NCBI GenBank assembly: GCA_021018995.1
Contig: CM037587.1
Span: 69,335,604-69,399,603, forward strand
Reading direction: 5' to 3'
Length of the DNA: 64,000 nt
DNA from: Chloranthus sessilifolius
Lineage: Eukaryota > Streptophyta > Magnoliopsida > Chloranthales > Chloranthaceae
Of this stretch, positions 11,174 through 21,957 are shown piece by piece. A program made the position numbers and the translations under genes. Below the pieces are notes generated by a model. It searched no databases and was not told where the DNA came from. It saw only the letters and a program-made list of their open reading frames with translations. The stretch's first letter is position 1; each line of letters opens with the position of its first letter.

Positions 11174-12403
11174 CTACTGTTGTGGCCTTTGTGGTAAGGC
11201 CAACCAACATGTGTCTTGCTTCCACATCAGATTTGGGTGGTCTCTCCATTGGTAACTAGCATTTTGGTGCTGGTATCCATATGGCTGCCTATTGTAGCCT
11301 CCAGGTTGTTGCTGGCCATAAGATTGAGCAGCAGCAACATGTTCCAACATCAATTCAAGAAATTGTCCTGCAGATGGACATTCCTCCACTGTGTGTTGTG
11401 GGGACTGGCATATCAGACATGCCTCCGCCACATGGGCAGCCCTTCTGGGTTGCATCACAGTCAATAATTTATCAAACTTCATAGAGAGGTTTGCCATCTG
11501 CAGCTGCAGGTCATTGTTCCCAGACACCTCATAAATTTTTCCTTTTGATCCAGCAGCAGGCCCCACCTTTGACTCAGATTCCTGACTAGTTCCTGTCAGG
11601 GATGGCTTTTGAAAAGCATTCTCACTAATCACCTCCAATAATTCCCATGCCTCCTCAGCAGTCTTGTGGATGTAGGATCCACCACAAGAGGCATCGACCA
11701 TATCTCTATTTTTCTCATCAATCGCATTGTAGAAGCTTTGTACAAGCTGCCACTCAGGGATCTTGTGGTGGGGGCATTGTTTGAGCATCTCTTTAAACCT
11801 ATCCCAGGACTGGTTAAAATCCTCAGTTGGGGATTGAGCAAACGCAAGAATCTCTTTCCTCAACTGGCTAGTTTTGGTCTCAGGGAAGAACTTGGTTAGG
11901 AATCTGGTCTGCGGGTCTTTCCATGAAGTAATGCTATTGTTGGGAAGAGTGGTCAGCCAGGTACTGGCCCTATCCTTCAAAGAGAAGGGAAAGAGTTTGA
12001 GCCTAGTAGCCTCAGGTCCCAAACCAGTGATATTGAAAGTGGTGCACAAGGCCAAAAATTGGTCAATATGCTTGTAAGGGTCTACTTTGCTAAGCCCATG
12101 GAAAGTTGGCAGCATCTGGATGATTGAAGTTTTTATCTCATAGTTCCCCTGAACATCAGGGAATTGAATGCTAAAAGGGGAGTTATAGTCATCCGGAGCA
12201 TTCAACTCCTTGAGGGTTCTGGGTTGTTCTTCACCCATAATTCCTGTCACAGATTCACCTGGGGGCTCTCCTGTGGTGTGCCTGTCTCTTCTAAGTCTCC
12301 TTCCCCTTTCTAACTCAGGGTTAAGAGGCTCTAAAGCAGGGCTGAGGGATCTCCTCCCTAGCAAACAAGCACACCAACAGCAAGGAAAGCTTCTTGCAGG
12401 CAC
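11174..12403 (-). CDS. gag: Athila-like gag of C
   Basis: The 409-codon frame starts at the first Met after the PBS. It has the N-terminal LEPLNPELERGRRLRR, capsid blocks HGLSKVDPYKHIDQFLALC, RASTWLTTLPNNSITSW, KFFPETKTSQLRKEI, FNQSWDRFKEMLKQCPHH and FYNAIDEKNRDMVDASCGGS, and a zinc knuckle C-x2-C-x4-H-x4-C (CLICQSPQHTVEEC). The 3' part is Gln/Tyr-rich. The frame is open but ends early relative to the family, which continues into the linker. It encodes the particle protein; activity is doubtful given the damage in pol. Confidence 0.85.
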   Translation of the reverse strand: MPARSFPCCWCACLLGRRSLSPALEPLNPELERGRRLRRDRHTTGEPPGESVTGIMGEEQPRTLKELNAPDDYNSPFSIQFPDVQGNYEIKTSIIQMLPTFHGLSKVDPYKHIDQFLALCTTFNITGLGPEATRLKLFPFSLKDRASTWLTTLPNNSITSWKDPQTRFLTKFFPETKTSQLRKEILAFAQSPTEDFNQSWDRFKEMLKQCPHHKIPEWQLVQSFYNAIDEKNRDMVDASCGGSYIHKTAEEAWELLEVISENAFQKPSLTGTSQESESKVGPAAGSKGKIYEVSGNNDLQLQMANLSMKFDKLLTVMQPRRAAHVAEACLICQSPQHTVEECPSAGQFLELMLEHVAAAQSYGQQQPGGYNRQPYGYQHQNASYQWRDHPNLMWKQDTCWLALPQRPQQ

Positions 12404-12705
12404 AATGCAAAAGAATAATTGTACACTAACAAATTTATCTAACTAGTTTACAGCTATTCAAAGAATACATTTAAACTATCCAAGATACTGCTAAAAAAAA
12501 TTGTTTAAGAAAGATAGACAGAGCTTTAAAAGTCAGAGAGTTTGCAAACAGAGGTAGCTAAGCTCCAATTGCAGTCCAACTATCCTTCACTGCTGCTGTC
12601 CAGATGTCCACGAAAGGTTCAAAATTATGTCAGCAGTATCAATTATTCACATGTGCAAAGAATACTAAGAATACAAAAACTAAATGTCTACTAATAGATC
12701 ATCTT

Positions 12706-12723
12706 TCCCCGGCAACGGCGCCA
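12706..12723 (-). other. Primer binding site, tRNA-Asp type (C)
   Basis: The minus strand reads TGGCGCCGTTGCCGGGGA, complementary to the 3' end of plant tRNA-Asp. It lies six bases inside the LTR terminus (12730). This is the start of minus-strand cDNA synthesis. Confidence 0.85.
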
Positions 12724-12729
12724 AAAACT

Positions 12730-15249
12730 TGTTGACAACTTCTGGTGTGCTTTGATTATTGGTTGATGGTGAAAGTTATTTAAAAATCAAAGACAGAGTA
12801 AAACAAGGGGGTGAATCCAGCACAACTCAGAAGTCCTAGGCCAGCAAGATAGAGTGTCCTTTGTAGCAAGTTTTGATAAGTAAGAGTTTGTCCCACAGGG
12901 AAAGGTGATCTAAAGCTCTAAGGGAGCCATCTCTAGTAGTCCCTCCAGATCTGTCTATAGATCTGGCAGTTCAAGAAGGAGGGGAGTTTAATGTCACTTA
13001 TTCTAAGTATTCTAATAACTAAACTACAGAAAGTGTTGAGTGGATGGATGGAGTGTGAAAAATGAGTATAAAAAGGGTGAGAGTATGTTATTGAGCCTAG
13101 GTAAGAGAAGTTTTAAAACTCAGATTTAGATCTGATGTTATAGAAATCTTGTCCAGAGGCTACATTATCACCTCTGAGGAGAAAGGATCCGACCCATCAC
13201 TCTGCCATGATTCCACCCTTAAGGCTATAACATGTCCACTTGAATGGTCACAAATTATCCCATAGGGGAGCCACTATCTAGGGATGGGTCAAATCTTAAC
13301 AAGTAAATCATTGCAGACACTATTTCATCCAGGCTACCAGGTCAAGAATCCATAGAGAACCTCAACCTCTAAAGTTCTATATGTGGGGCTAAGGCTGTAG
13401 GACCATGATAGCCCAGACACATAGAACCAGCAAGAGATTGAGTACAACCTTCGATCTAGCAGTCCATTGCTTGAGCGAGGCTATAATGGTCCAGTCACCA
13501 GCCTACAATCTCTATAACTAGATCAGATCCAACATCTGATGGCGGATCTATACAACTATGGGGGAGTCTGCCTCTGTACAATCTCTCACCAGGCTTCTAC
13601 AAGCTCAGGTGTAAAGAAGAAGGATCCATCTTGGATCAATGGATCAGAATCACCCTAAGGCTATAATCTGTCCACTTAAATGGTCACAAACTATCCCAGA
13701 GGTTATCCTCCTCACGGAGTCCAAAACAAAACAAGATTATCGCTGCTACCACCATGCTCACAAGGCTACCAGCTCAAGCTCCCAAGGGGATTTCCGATCT
13801 AGTGGATCCTGTGGTGGGGCTAAGGCTGTAGGACCATGATAGCCCAGACACACAGGTCACTTGGATCTGAGTGGCCCTTAGAATAAGTCCTCCATTGCTT
13901 TGAAACATAGCTAAAGCAATGGCGGATCACAAGGCAGTAGCCTTGCACAGAACATCTCACACACAAACAATAATCCCACAATGTACAGATCCTATTGCAA
14001 AACTTCCATTAATCTAATTCAAAAATACATACAATGGCATAGCCAGCAAGTGCTGGACTATGGAGAGAAGGAAAGAAAAAAGAAAAATACTTACTGCTAA
14101 AAAGAAAGAGAAAAGAAAAAATGATCTGAGATGGGTTCCCAAATGCTTAAACCTAAGCTCAGGTATGGGATTATATAGAAGTGGGGTGGCGGCGCATTAG
14201 GGTTAGGAAACCCTAATTTTAACGATGTCACGTAGCCTGATAATGATCCTTGGATGCCTCAGGGTGCATGCACGGAGATTTGAGCATGGGAGTGTGTGCC
14301 CTATTCGTTGGAAATACTCAGAAGGCCCTCTACTGAAGAGATGGAAATTTAGGGTCAGAGCTTCGCTAGGTAGCTGTAGTTTCCCAGACTTGTCGTGTGG
14401 TAGCTCTTTGCTCTTCGCTAGGATGATTTGAAACTGAAGCTTCAGGCATCGTGAGGTTGCCTTGGTTTGCTCTTTAGGCAGTCGCGCGGTAGAGAGTTGC
14501 GCTCTCGCTGGATTGGGCTTCGCGAGGTTGAATAGAAAACACAGTCTCAAGTGTTGCGGGTTGAAATTCAAGCAAAACATGGTCGATCGGTCCACAAAGA
14601 AAGCAGCACTTCTCTTTACTTGGACTTTGCGAGTTACCTCGTGAGGCTCTTCTGAGTTCTGAACTGCGCGAGGTTCTATGTCTCACTTGATCTTCACAAG
14701 ATTGGCTTTGCCTTCGCCAGGATGTTTTCTTTCCTAAATGGCGTGAGAACTGCGCAAGGCCTTCTTCTTCTGATAATTGCATCCCACATGATCGCGTGAT
14801 AGCTGAGGAATTTTCCGCTCTCTCTCCTCACTGCTCGAGAACTATGCGAGATTGAGAGAGGTCTGCTGAACGCGACACGTGTGATGTGTTCTACTCTTGA
14901 GCTTCGCGAGAGCTGCGTGAGTTTGAGTTCTGAAGCTCTTCAGTCATTCATCTGCGTGAGAGGTTGTTGTAAAGCCTTGGGAAGCTCAATTGAACTGCGT
15001 GAGGCATATTTCTCCTAAATCCTCTAAAGCTTGGGTCAGCTGCGCGAGGCTCATTTCATGTCTGGATTCAGAGTTCATTCTTCTGAGGGATATCTAGTGC
15101 CAAGGCAGGCTCCTTAATAGGATTCTTGGCCTTATTTCACTGCTGATTATTACCTGCACAAAACACTTAACAAGAACTTATTAGGTGGCTAAGGGTCTAA
15201 TCAAAGGTAAAGTTAAGGGGTGAAAAGTGGTATTTTTCAGGTCTTAACA
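12730..15249 (-). repeat. Athila-like LTR shared by B and C
   Basis: On the minus strand it runs from TGTTAAGACCTG (15249) to TCAACA (12730), about 2.5 kb with TG...CA ends. It contains the TCGCG array (about 14390-15050), a telobox pair, a TATA box (14171-14178), the leader hairpin near 14040 and U5. It is the 3' LTR of B and the 5' LTR of C. It differs from 21958-24466 by scattered substitutions and small indels. Confidence 0.9.
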
Positions 15250-15262
15250 CACCCCCAGACCT
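15250..15262 (-). other. Polypurine tract of B
   Basis: The minus strand reads AGGTCTGGGGGTG directly before the LTR start. This is the plus-strand primer site. The same motif precedes the LTRs at 47132 and, in decayed form, 54488. Confidence 0.8.
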
Positions 15263-16892
15263 AATCTTCGCTAGTCCCTTAGCAAAGCTACATTAAATCT
15301 ACTCTAAAAATTAAATGCCACTTTCGTAAGGAGCACGGATACATTTAGCATATGTACCAAGCCTTTTAAACCCCTAGGTGATCCCTAGTGGAGGAGTGAA
15401 TTCTCCTGAGGGTTTTCAGTGAAGACACCCACAAACTTCTCAAATGAAATAGTTAACAAAAGTGCAATGTCATCCAATGAGCAGTTAAGGAATCAGATTT
15501 AGTCTACTCTTGAATCAGTACACATAAAAGAAATTTAATTCATTGGTTGCACAGTAACTTAAACAGCATAAACTCTCATGATTGCACAGCATTTCCAAAT
15601 AGTTTGTAATCACAGAAAACTGCACAAGTGTGTGTCAGCACTGAGCTTATCCTTATGTCATAAAATTAGGTTAAGGTCATACATAATGCATTCAAGTTTA
15701 GACCCAAAAGAAAGCTTTGCAGGGTATACTCTCATAAAGGTTTGTTGAGGGGTTCAATTTCTCATAGGCTCAAGAGCAGTTACATCCCCCAACTGGGTTT
15801 GTAAGCATGAGCATAGGCAGAGTTCTTATGTGCTGACATCATTGTCAGTTCCTCACCATTGATTGGATAATTCCTTATCTTCACATGACAGCTCACTCAA
15901 CTTTGGATCACAAGGGCTTTTAATCAGCCAGAATGTCGCTTATGGAGTAGGGTTAAAAGAATGGAAGGTTGAAAAGGGGTTCCAATTTGAGAAATCGAAG
16001 AGGTCACGAGAGGTGGTTCATGACTTCACCTTCCATAATTCACCTCCCTTCATCTTCTTTGAGATTTTGATTTGAAGTGACTGGTTTCTTCTTGATTTTG
16101 ATTTTCCAATGAAAGTTCCTCTTAACTTCTCTCTTATTCCTCTTCATTATTATTTTTGTTTCTTTTTACTGGAGTTTTTCTTCTTTTTATTTTGTTTTTG
16201 CTTTTCAGAAATGCCACCATGTTCTCAGTTACCATACTGCCAGATTTTTTTGAGATCCTTCTTCTCCATTCGCCTAATGTTGACCATGGCTAGTCCATCT
16301 TCAACTCTTTCTCCTTTACCTTCTGAATTCTCAGAGTGAGGGTAGGTTGAATCAGGTTCAAGTACTCAGGAGTATTTTGATGAAATTTAGGATTTAAAGC
16401 TCAAAGGGGGTATGGACAAGGGCAATTGCTTTAGGATTGGTATTTTTAGGCTCAAACTGTCCAAGAGAAGGCCTTGATCCTTTCCTAGGTCTCATGAGTA
16501 CTGTCAGTTGTTTCAACTTGGAGTTACCTAACTTCTAGTGAGCACAGTGACTCAGCCAGTCCTTAGAACTAAAAGAAATGCCTTAGTTACTCCTCAAAGA
16601 ATAGAAAAATTTTGTAGGCCCAATTCTCACTGGTTATGGTCATCCTTTGAACTTTCAAGTATGTCCTCACCTTTTTCTCTCTCTAATGATTCACTAAGTG
16701 CGGATACAAGTAGGTTTCCTTGGTGATATTATCATGGAAATGTGGAATATTAGAAGTTTATAATGTCCAATGTTTGCATAAATTTTAAACTTCTTAATTT
16801 CATGATTCTTAAGTGAACAGAGGTCCATTTCCATATTGCTCAGATGAGTCTGCAGCACTTATGTTAACTATTCCATTGGCAGGGTCTGCCTA
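15263..16892 (-). other. 3' UTR of B
   Basis: Non-coding on both strands. It is similar in order to 45559-47118 (plus) and in part to 54502-54980, including the block corresponding to 15365-15430 next to the PPT. Repeated TTTGAGCCT motifs lie near 16448 (minus strand). Confidence 0.6.
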
Positions 16893-16932
16893 CCATACCC
16901 CCAAACCTATGAGGAGCAGTGTCCTCACTGGT
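16893..16932 (-). other. Hairpin and second polypurine-like tract (B)
   Basis: On the minus strand the arms TGAGGA and TCCTCA enclose CACTGC and are followed by TAGGTTTGGGGGTATGG. This resembles the true PPT 1.6 kb further on. The unit is nearly identical at 45530-45558. It could prime a second plus strand, as a central PPT does in some retroviruses; untested. Confidence 0.5.
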
Positions 16933-17084
16933 TCAAGGGAATGTGCAGCAGAGTTATTTCAGCATAAACGACAAGAATAAGAAATAAAGTAACCAACAAC
17001 AGAAAACTGTACAACATATCAGAAAAGGAAGATATCATTAAGTTTAAAAGAAGATTACAAAAAAAGGAGGGAAAGGGAGAAAGA

Positions 17085-17345
17085 TCAGGGGTGAGGGGGT
17101 TGAGAAGGAGGGGGAGGGGGTTGAGAAGGCGGGGGAGGGGGTGGAGTGGAGGGGGCAAGGGATGGCTCTGTCTTGCGCTTCTTCTTCTGCGGCTAGAGCT
17201 TTTCCTCCACCTTGGCAAGGGTTTGCAGAACCTCCTCGAATTCATCCCAGAGGGATTGGAGGGGATCTGGCTCTTTAGGGGGCGGTGGGTCAAACCACAT
17301 CGGGTAAAACTTGTTAGGCAGTGCGTTTGGCTTGTCATCTGCCAT
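17085..17345 (-). pseudogene. Small proline-rich ORF3 of B (one in-frame TAG)
   Basis: The ATG at 17345 opens 50 codons ending in TAG (17193-17195); the same frame then runs another 35 codons to a stop at 17085. The protein has a tryptophan/proline block (PPPPKEPDPLQSLWDEFEEV), an acidic helix, a lysine cluster (KKKRK) and a C-terminal poly-proline tail. It lies 3' of integrase, the place of env-like ORFs in Athila, but has no signal peptide or membrane segment in this frame. The relative at 45097 keeps the same blocks. I do not know its function. A basic cluster plus PPPP might mean RNA or protein binding. Confidence 0.55.
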
Positions 17346-17700
17346 GATTAGGATTAGGAAAGGACCGCGAGGGTGAGAGGAGATAGGATGCGATGAAGAT
17401 GAACAGGGCCTCCCTGTGTATTTAAAGGCGAGGGATGGTGGAAGATGAAATGGTTGAATAACATCCAAGTCGCTGCCATTAAATGAGAGTGAGTTGGGAA
17501 ACGACGAGTCCCAACAGTCAGCATGGGAAATGACAAATACATTAGGCTCGCGCAGCTGGGTAAGGGAATCACGAGAAATCATAATCGCGTGATTATGGAA
17601 GTTAGCACTAAAAGTTCGTGAGAGATTTTGCAGCATTGAAACTCGCGACAGCGAATTGCGCGAGTCTTCCCAAATCACAATTTGGAATGCGCGAGGGCCA
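17346..17700 (-). promoter_or_regulatory. Likely internal promoter of ORF3 (B)
   Basis: Reading downwards there are TCGCG/GCGCGAG units (17700-17540), then TTTAAATA near 17419, then the ATG at 17345. The arrangement of GC-rich units, TATA-like box and start mirrors the LTR. A TTTTAAATA box sits similarly before the ORF at 45097. It could also be fortuitous, with the ORF expressed from spliced genomic RNA. Confidence 0.45.
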
Positions 17701-17852
17701 AATCAGCAATTCACAGAAGAAGAATAAGTCATACCGATCCCACATAAACTTTATCAAGCTCAACAATATCAAACTCCACATATCCCCTAAAATTTCCTAA
17801 AACTTAAGATAGAAACAAAAGTAGTATAGTACAACATGGACACAACTGTGGG

Positions 17853-18956
17853 TCAGGTAGATGTAGGGGTCCCATGAAAATGAATAGTGCACATAGGATC
17901 TGCAGGTTGTTCAATGCAAGGCTTCAGCCTCTGACCATTCACTTTGAAGGTCCTCCCAGATTTGGGATCCTTGACTTCCACAGCACCTGATGGGGAAACA
18001 TTCACGACAACAGAGGGACCATCCCATCTGGATTTTAATTTGCCAGGAAAGAATTTTAGTTTGGAGTTGAATAACCAAACCTTACCACCCGGTTCAAGGC
18101 TTTTTCTCAGCAAGCCTTTGTCGAAGAAAGCTTTAGCCCGTTCCTTGTAGATCCTAGCATTGGTGTAAGCATCCATCTGTAACTCATCCAATTCTGATTG
18201 TTGTAATAACCTGTGTTGACCAGCAGAAGTTAGGTCCATGTTCAAGTTCTTAATGGCCCAATAGGCCCTGTGTTCTAACTCTACTGGGAGATGGCAGGCC
18301 TTGCCATAGACTAGTCTGAATGGGGACATTCCAATAGGACTCTTATAGGCAGTCCTATAGGCCCATAGTGCATTATCCAGTTTCTCAGCCCAATCTTTCC
18401 TGTCAGTACTAACTGTTTTCTCAAGGATGTGCTTAATCTCCCTATTGGAAATTTCAACTTGCCCACATGTTTGTGGGTGGTAGGGAGTAGCAATCCTATG
18501 GGTCACCGAATATTTCTTGAGCAAGCTCTCGAGATTCCTGTTGCAGAAGTGGCTACCCCCATCACTGATAATAGCTCTAGGGGTTCCAAATCTTGAAAAA
18601 ATGTTGTGCTTTACGAATTTGAGGACCACTTGGTTATCATTGGTTCTTGTGGTAATGGCTTCTATCCATTTGGAAACATAGTCCACTGCCACTAAGATGA
18701 AGTGGTAACCATTGGAGGGGGGAAAGGGGCCAATTAAGTCAATTCTCCATTCATCAAACAGTTCTACAACAAGGATGGGCTGTAATGGCATTGAATTTCT
18801 TTTGGACAGCCCTCCTAATTTCTGACATCTCTCACATGCCTTGCAGTGTGTGTATGCATCCTTGAATGAGGATGGCCAGTAAAAACCACACTGCAGGACC
18901 TTGTCAGCAGTTTTTCTCCCTCTAAAGTGGCCTCCACAGGCATTTTCATGGCACAT
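17853..18956 (-). CDS. pol: Athila integrase of B, open frame
   Basis: The 367-codon open frame has the zinc region ([10 protein letters not shown] to CKACERC, HHCC ligands present). The DDE core follows: [30 protein letters not shown] and [12 protein letters not shown], with D, D and E all retained. Then come the [20 protein letters not shown] block and a C-terminal [17 protein letters not shown] domain. No chromodomain is present, as expected for Athila. The listed Met is only the first in the frame; the domain belongs to the pol polyprotein whose upstream part is frame-shifted. Confidence 0.85.
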   Translation of the reverse strand: MCHENACGGHFRGRKTADKVLQCGFYWPSSFKDAYTHCKACERCQKLGGLSKRNSMPLQPILVVELFDEWRIDLIGPFPPSNGYHFILVAVDYVSKWIEAITTRTNDNQVVLKFVKHNIFSRFGTPRAIISDGGSHFCNRNLESLLKKYSVTHRIATPYHPQTCGQVEISNREIKHILEKTVSTDRKDWAEKLDNALWAYRTAYKSPIGMSPFRLVYGKACHLPVELEHRAYWAIKNLNMDLTSAGQHRLLQQSELDELQMDAYTNARIYKERAKAFFDKGLLRKSLEPGGKVWLFNSKLKFFPGKLKSRWDGPSVVVNVSPSGAVEVKDPKSGRTFKVNGQRLKPCIEQPADPMCTIHFHGTPTST

Positions 18957-20430
18957 GGCCAGAATACTGGGGATATCACTTTCGGGAACACATCTTCGGA
19001 TGATCTGGTCGGCACAGTACTTGTATAGGCAAGGTTCCTCCCAGAAAAAAATACTTGACCCTTGAGAAGAACAGGTCTTTATCCATTTTGGTCCAGTGGG
19101 GAGGAATCTTTCCTATAACCAGATAATTGACAATGTGTGCAAACCAAGGGACTAAGGATTGGATGGCAAATAATTGCTCATTAGGGAAGGCATCATTTGT
19201 AGGGCCATCCAGGCATTTCTCCAAGATAATTTTGGACAAGTGGTCAGCCACCACATTCTCCACACCCTTTTTGTCCTTGATTTCAATGTCAAACTCCTGT
19301 AACAGGAGTATCCATCTAATCAACCTCGGCTTAGCATCTCTCTTGGACAGTAGGTACTTTAATGCCGAATGGTCAGTGAAGATCATAGTTTTAGATCCTA
19401 GTAGGTAGGCTCTAAATTTGTCAACAGCATAAACCACTACTAGAAGCTCTTTCTCAGTTGTGGTATAGTTCAGCTGAGCTTCAGCAAGTGATTTGCAGCT
19501 ATAAGCAATGACCACAGGCAGCTTATCTTTTCTTTGGCCCAACACAGCACCTATTGCCAGGTCTGATGAATCACACATTAGCTCAAAAGGCAGGGTATAG
19601 TTCTGTGTTTGGAGTACAGGAACAGAAGTGAGGCATATTTTCAATGTTTCCAAAGCCTTCAGACATTCAGCAGAAAAGTTAAAGGGGACATCCTGATAGA
19701 GCAGGTGGCACAATGGCTTAGCAATTTTGCTGAAGTCCTTAATGAACCTCCTGTAAAATCCTGCATGTCCCAGAAAGGATCTAATTTGTATTTGTTTTGG
19801 AGGGCAAATTGGCAATGAGGTCCACTTTGGCCTTGTCTACCTCAAGCCCTTCTTTAGAGACTACATGGCCCAACACAATGCCTTGTGTTACCATGAAGTG
19901 GCTCTTTTCGAGCCTTAAAACCAAATTGGTTTCCTCACATCTTTGCAAAACTAATTTGAGGTTAGAACGGCCAAAGCTGTCCCCATAGACAGAAAAGTCA
20001 TCCATAAAAATCTCCAAAAACTTGTCAATCATGTAAGAGAATATGGCATACATACACCTCTGGAGAGTGGCCGATGCATTACAGAGTCCAAAAGGCATCC
20101 TTCTGTAAGCGAAAGTGGCAAAAGGACAGGTGAATGTGGTTTTCTCTTGGTCTTGAGGATGCACAGGGATTTGGTTGTACCCTGCGTATCCATCAAGATA
20201 ACAGTAAAAAGCTTTTCCAGCCAATTTGTCCAAAATTTGATCAATGAAGGGGAGAGGGAAATGGTCCTTTCTAGTTTTAGGGTTGAGCTTCCTATAATCA
20301 ATGCACACTCTCCAGCCAGTGGTTTCCCTGGCTGGCCTCAACTCTCCAATTTTAGTCTTAATCACTGTTATGCCAGAGTTCTTGGGCACCACTTGGATAG
20401 GTGCCACCCAATGAGAATCAGAGATGGGGC
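18957..20430 (-). pseudogene. pol: Athila RT-RNase H of B, truncated and frame-shifted
   Basis: It starts abruptly at SDSHWVAPIQVVPKNSG after the deletion junction, so the RT N-terminus is absent. It contains GWRVCIDYRKLN, CYLDGYAGYNQIPVHP, FMDDFSVYG (both Asp kept) and a frameshift near 19785-19800, where 8 bases are missing relative to C. The RNase H reads [35 protein letters not shown] and [11 protein letters not shown] second shift is caused by an A7 run (about 19045-19051; six A in C) just before the integrase. Confidence 0.8.
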
Positions 20431-20447
20431 TGCATGTAGTTATCTTG

Positions 20448-21632
20448 CTACCACCTCAGATTTGGGTGGTCTCTCCATTGGTAACAAGCATTTTGGTGCT
20501 GGTATCCATATGGCTGCCTATTGTAGCCTCCAGATTGTTGCTGGCCATAAGATTGAGCAGCAGCAGCATGTTCCAACATCAATTCAGGAAATTGTCCTGT
20601 AGATGGACATTCCTCCACTGTGTACTGTGGGGACTGGCATATCAGACATGCCTCCGCCACATGAGCTGCCCTTCTGGCTTGCATCATAGTCAATAATTTA
20701 TCAAACTTCATAGAGAGGTTTGCCATCTGCAGCTGCAGGTCATAGTTCCCAGTCACCTCATAAATTTTTCCTTTTGATCCAGTAGCAGGCCCCATCTTTG
20801 ACTCAAATTCCTGACTAGTTCTTGCCAGGGATGGGTTTTGAAAAGCATTCTCACTAATCACCTCAAACAATTCCAATGCCTCCTCAGTAGTCTTGTGCAT
20901 GTAGGATCCACCACAAGAGGCATCGACCATATCTCTATTTTTCTCATCAATCCCATTGTAGAAGCTTTGTACAAGCTGCCACTCAGGGATCTTGTGGTGG
21001 GGGCATTGTCTGAGCATCTCTTTCAACCTATCCCAGGACTGGTTAAAATCCTCAGTTGGTGATTGAGCAAACACAAGAATCTCTTTCCTCAACTGGCTAG
21101 TTTTGGTCTCAGGGAAGAACTTGGTTAGGAATCTGGTCTGCAGGTCTTTCCACGAAGCAATGCTATTGTTGGGAAGAGTGGTCAGCCAGGTACTGGCCCT
21201 ATCCTTCAGAGAGAAGGGAAAGAGTCTGAGCCTAGTAGCCTCAGGTCCCAAACCAGTGATATTGAAAGTGGTGCACAAGGCCAAAAACTGATCAATATGC
21301 TTGTAAGGGTCTTCTTTGCTAAGCCCATGGAAAGCTGGCAGCATCTGGATGATTGAAGTTTTTATCTCATAGTTCCCCTGCACATCAGCGAATTGAATGC
21401 TAAAAGGGGAGTTATAGTGATCTGGAGAATTAAACTCCTTGAGGGTTCTGGGTTGTTCTTCACCCATAATTGTTGTCACAGATTCACCTGGGGGCTCTCC
21501 TGTGGTGTGCCTTTCTCTTCTAAGTCTCCTTCCCCTTTCTAACTTAGGGTTAAGAGGCTCTAAAGCAGGGCTGAGGGATCTCCTCCCTAGCATACAAGCA
21601 CACCAACAGCAAGGAAAGCTTCTTGCAAGCAC
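20448..21632 (-). CDS. gag: Athila-like gag of B
   Basis: The 394-codon frame is closely related to the gag of C and has the same capsid blocks. In the knuckle the histidine is replaced by tyrosine (CLICQSPQYTVEEC, codon 20622-20624, a single C-to-T change), so zinc binding should fail. The frame ends at the deletion junction, where gag is joined nearly directly to RT. Confidence 0.85.
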   Translation of the reverse strand: MLARSFPCCWCACMLGRRSLSPALEPLNPKLERGRRLRRERHTTGEPPGESVTTIMGEEQPRTLKEFNSPDHYNSPFSIQFADVQGNYEIKTSIIQMLPAFHGLSKEDPYKHIDQFLALCTTFNITGLGPEATRLRLFPFSLKDRASTWLTTLPNNSIASWKDLQTRFLTKFFPETKTSQLRKEILVFAQSPTEDFNQSWDRLKEMLRQCPHHKIPEWQLVQSFYNGIDEKNRDMVDASCGGSYMHKTTEEALELFEVISENAFQNPSLARTSQEFESKMGPATGSKGKIYEVTGNYDLQLQMANLSMKFDKLLTMMQARRAAHVAEACLICQSPQYTVEECPSTGQFPELMLEHAAAAQSYGQQQSGGYNRQPYGYQHQNACYQWRDHPNLRW

Positions 21633-21933
21633 ATTGCAAAAGAATAATTATACACTAACAAATTTATCTAACTAGTTTACAGCTATTCAAAGAATATATT
21701 TAAACTATCATATATACTGTTAAAAAAATAGTTTGAGAAAGGTAGACAGAGCTTTAAAAGTCAGAGAGTTTGCAAACAGAGGTAGCTAAGCTCCAATTGC
21801 AGTCCAACTATCCTTCACTATTGCTGTCCAGTTCCGCAAGAAAGGTCCAAAATTATGTCCGCAGTATCAATTATTCGCATGTGCAAAGAATACTAAGAAT
21901 ACAAAAACTAAGTGTCTACTGATAGATCATCTT

Positions 21934-21951
21934 TCCCCGGCAACGGCGCCA
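21934..21951 (-). other. Primer binding site, tRNA-Asp type (B)
   Basis: Identical to that of C: TGGCGCCGTTGCCGGGGA on the minus strand, six bases from the LTR terminus at 21958. Confidence 0.85.
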
Positions 21952-21957
21952 AAAACT

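Larger units (their letters stand above)
6444..12729 (-). mobile_element. Athila-like internal region C, 3' end missing
   Basis: The minus strand runs from the PBS (12723) through gag, protease, RT, RNase H and integrase to about 6770. It then continues to a break at 6443/6444, where the inverted LTR is joined. Compared with B it keeps the protease and the RT N-terminus but has lost the small ORF, its promoter, the 3' UTR and the PPT. Its 5' LTR is the shared one at 12730-15249. Confidence 0.8.

Noticed and set aside
16109..16339. Phe-rich open frame with hydrophobic stretch as an env-like protein
   Set aside because: It lies antisense to the element in a T-rich stretch of the 3' UTR and is not kept in E.
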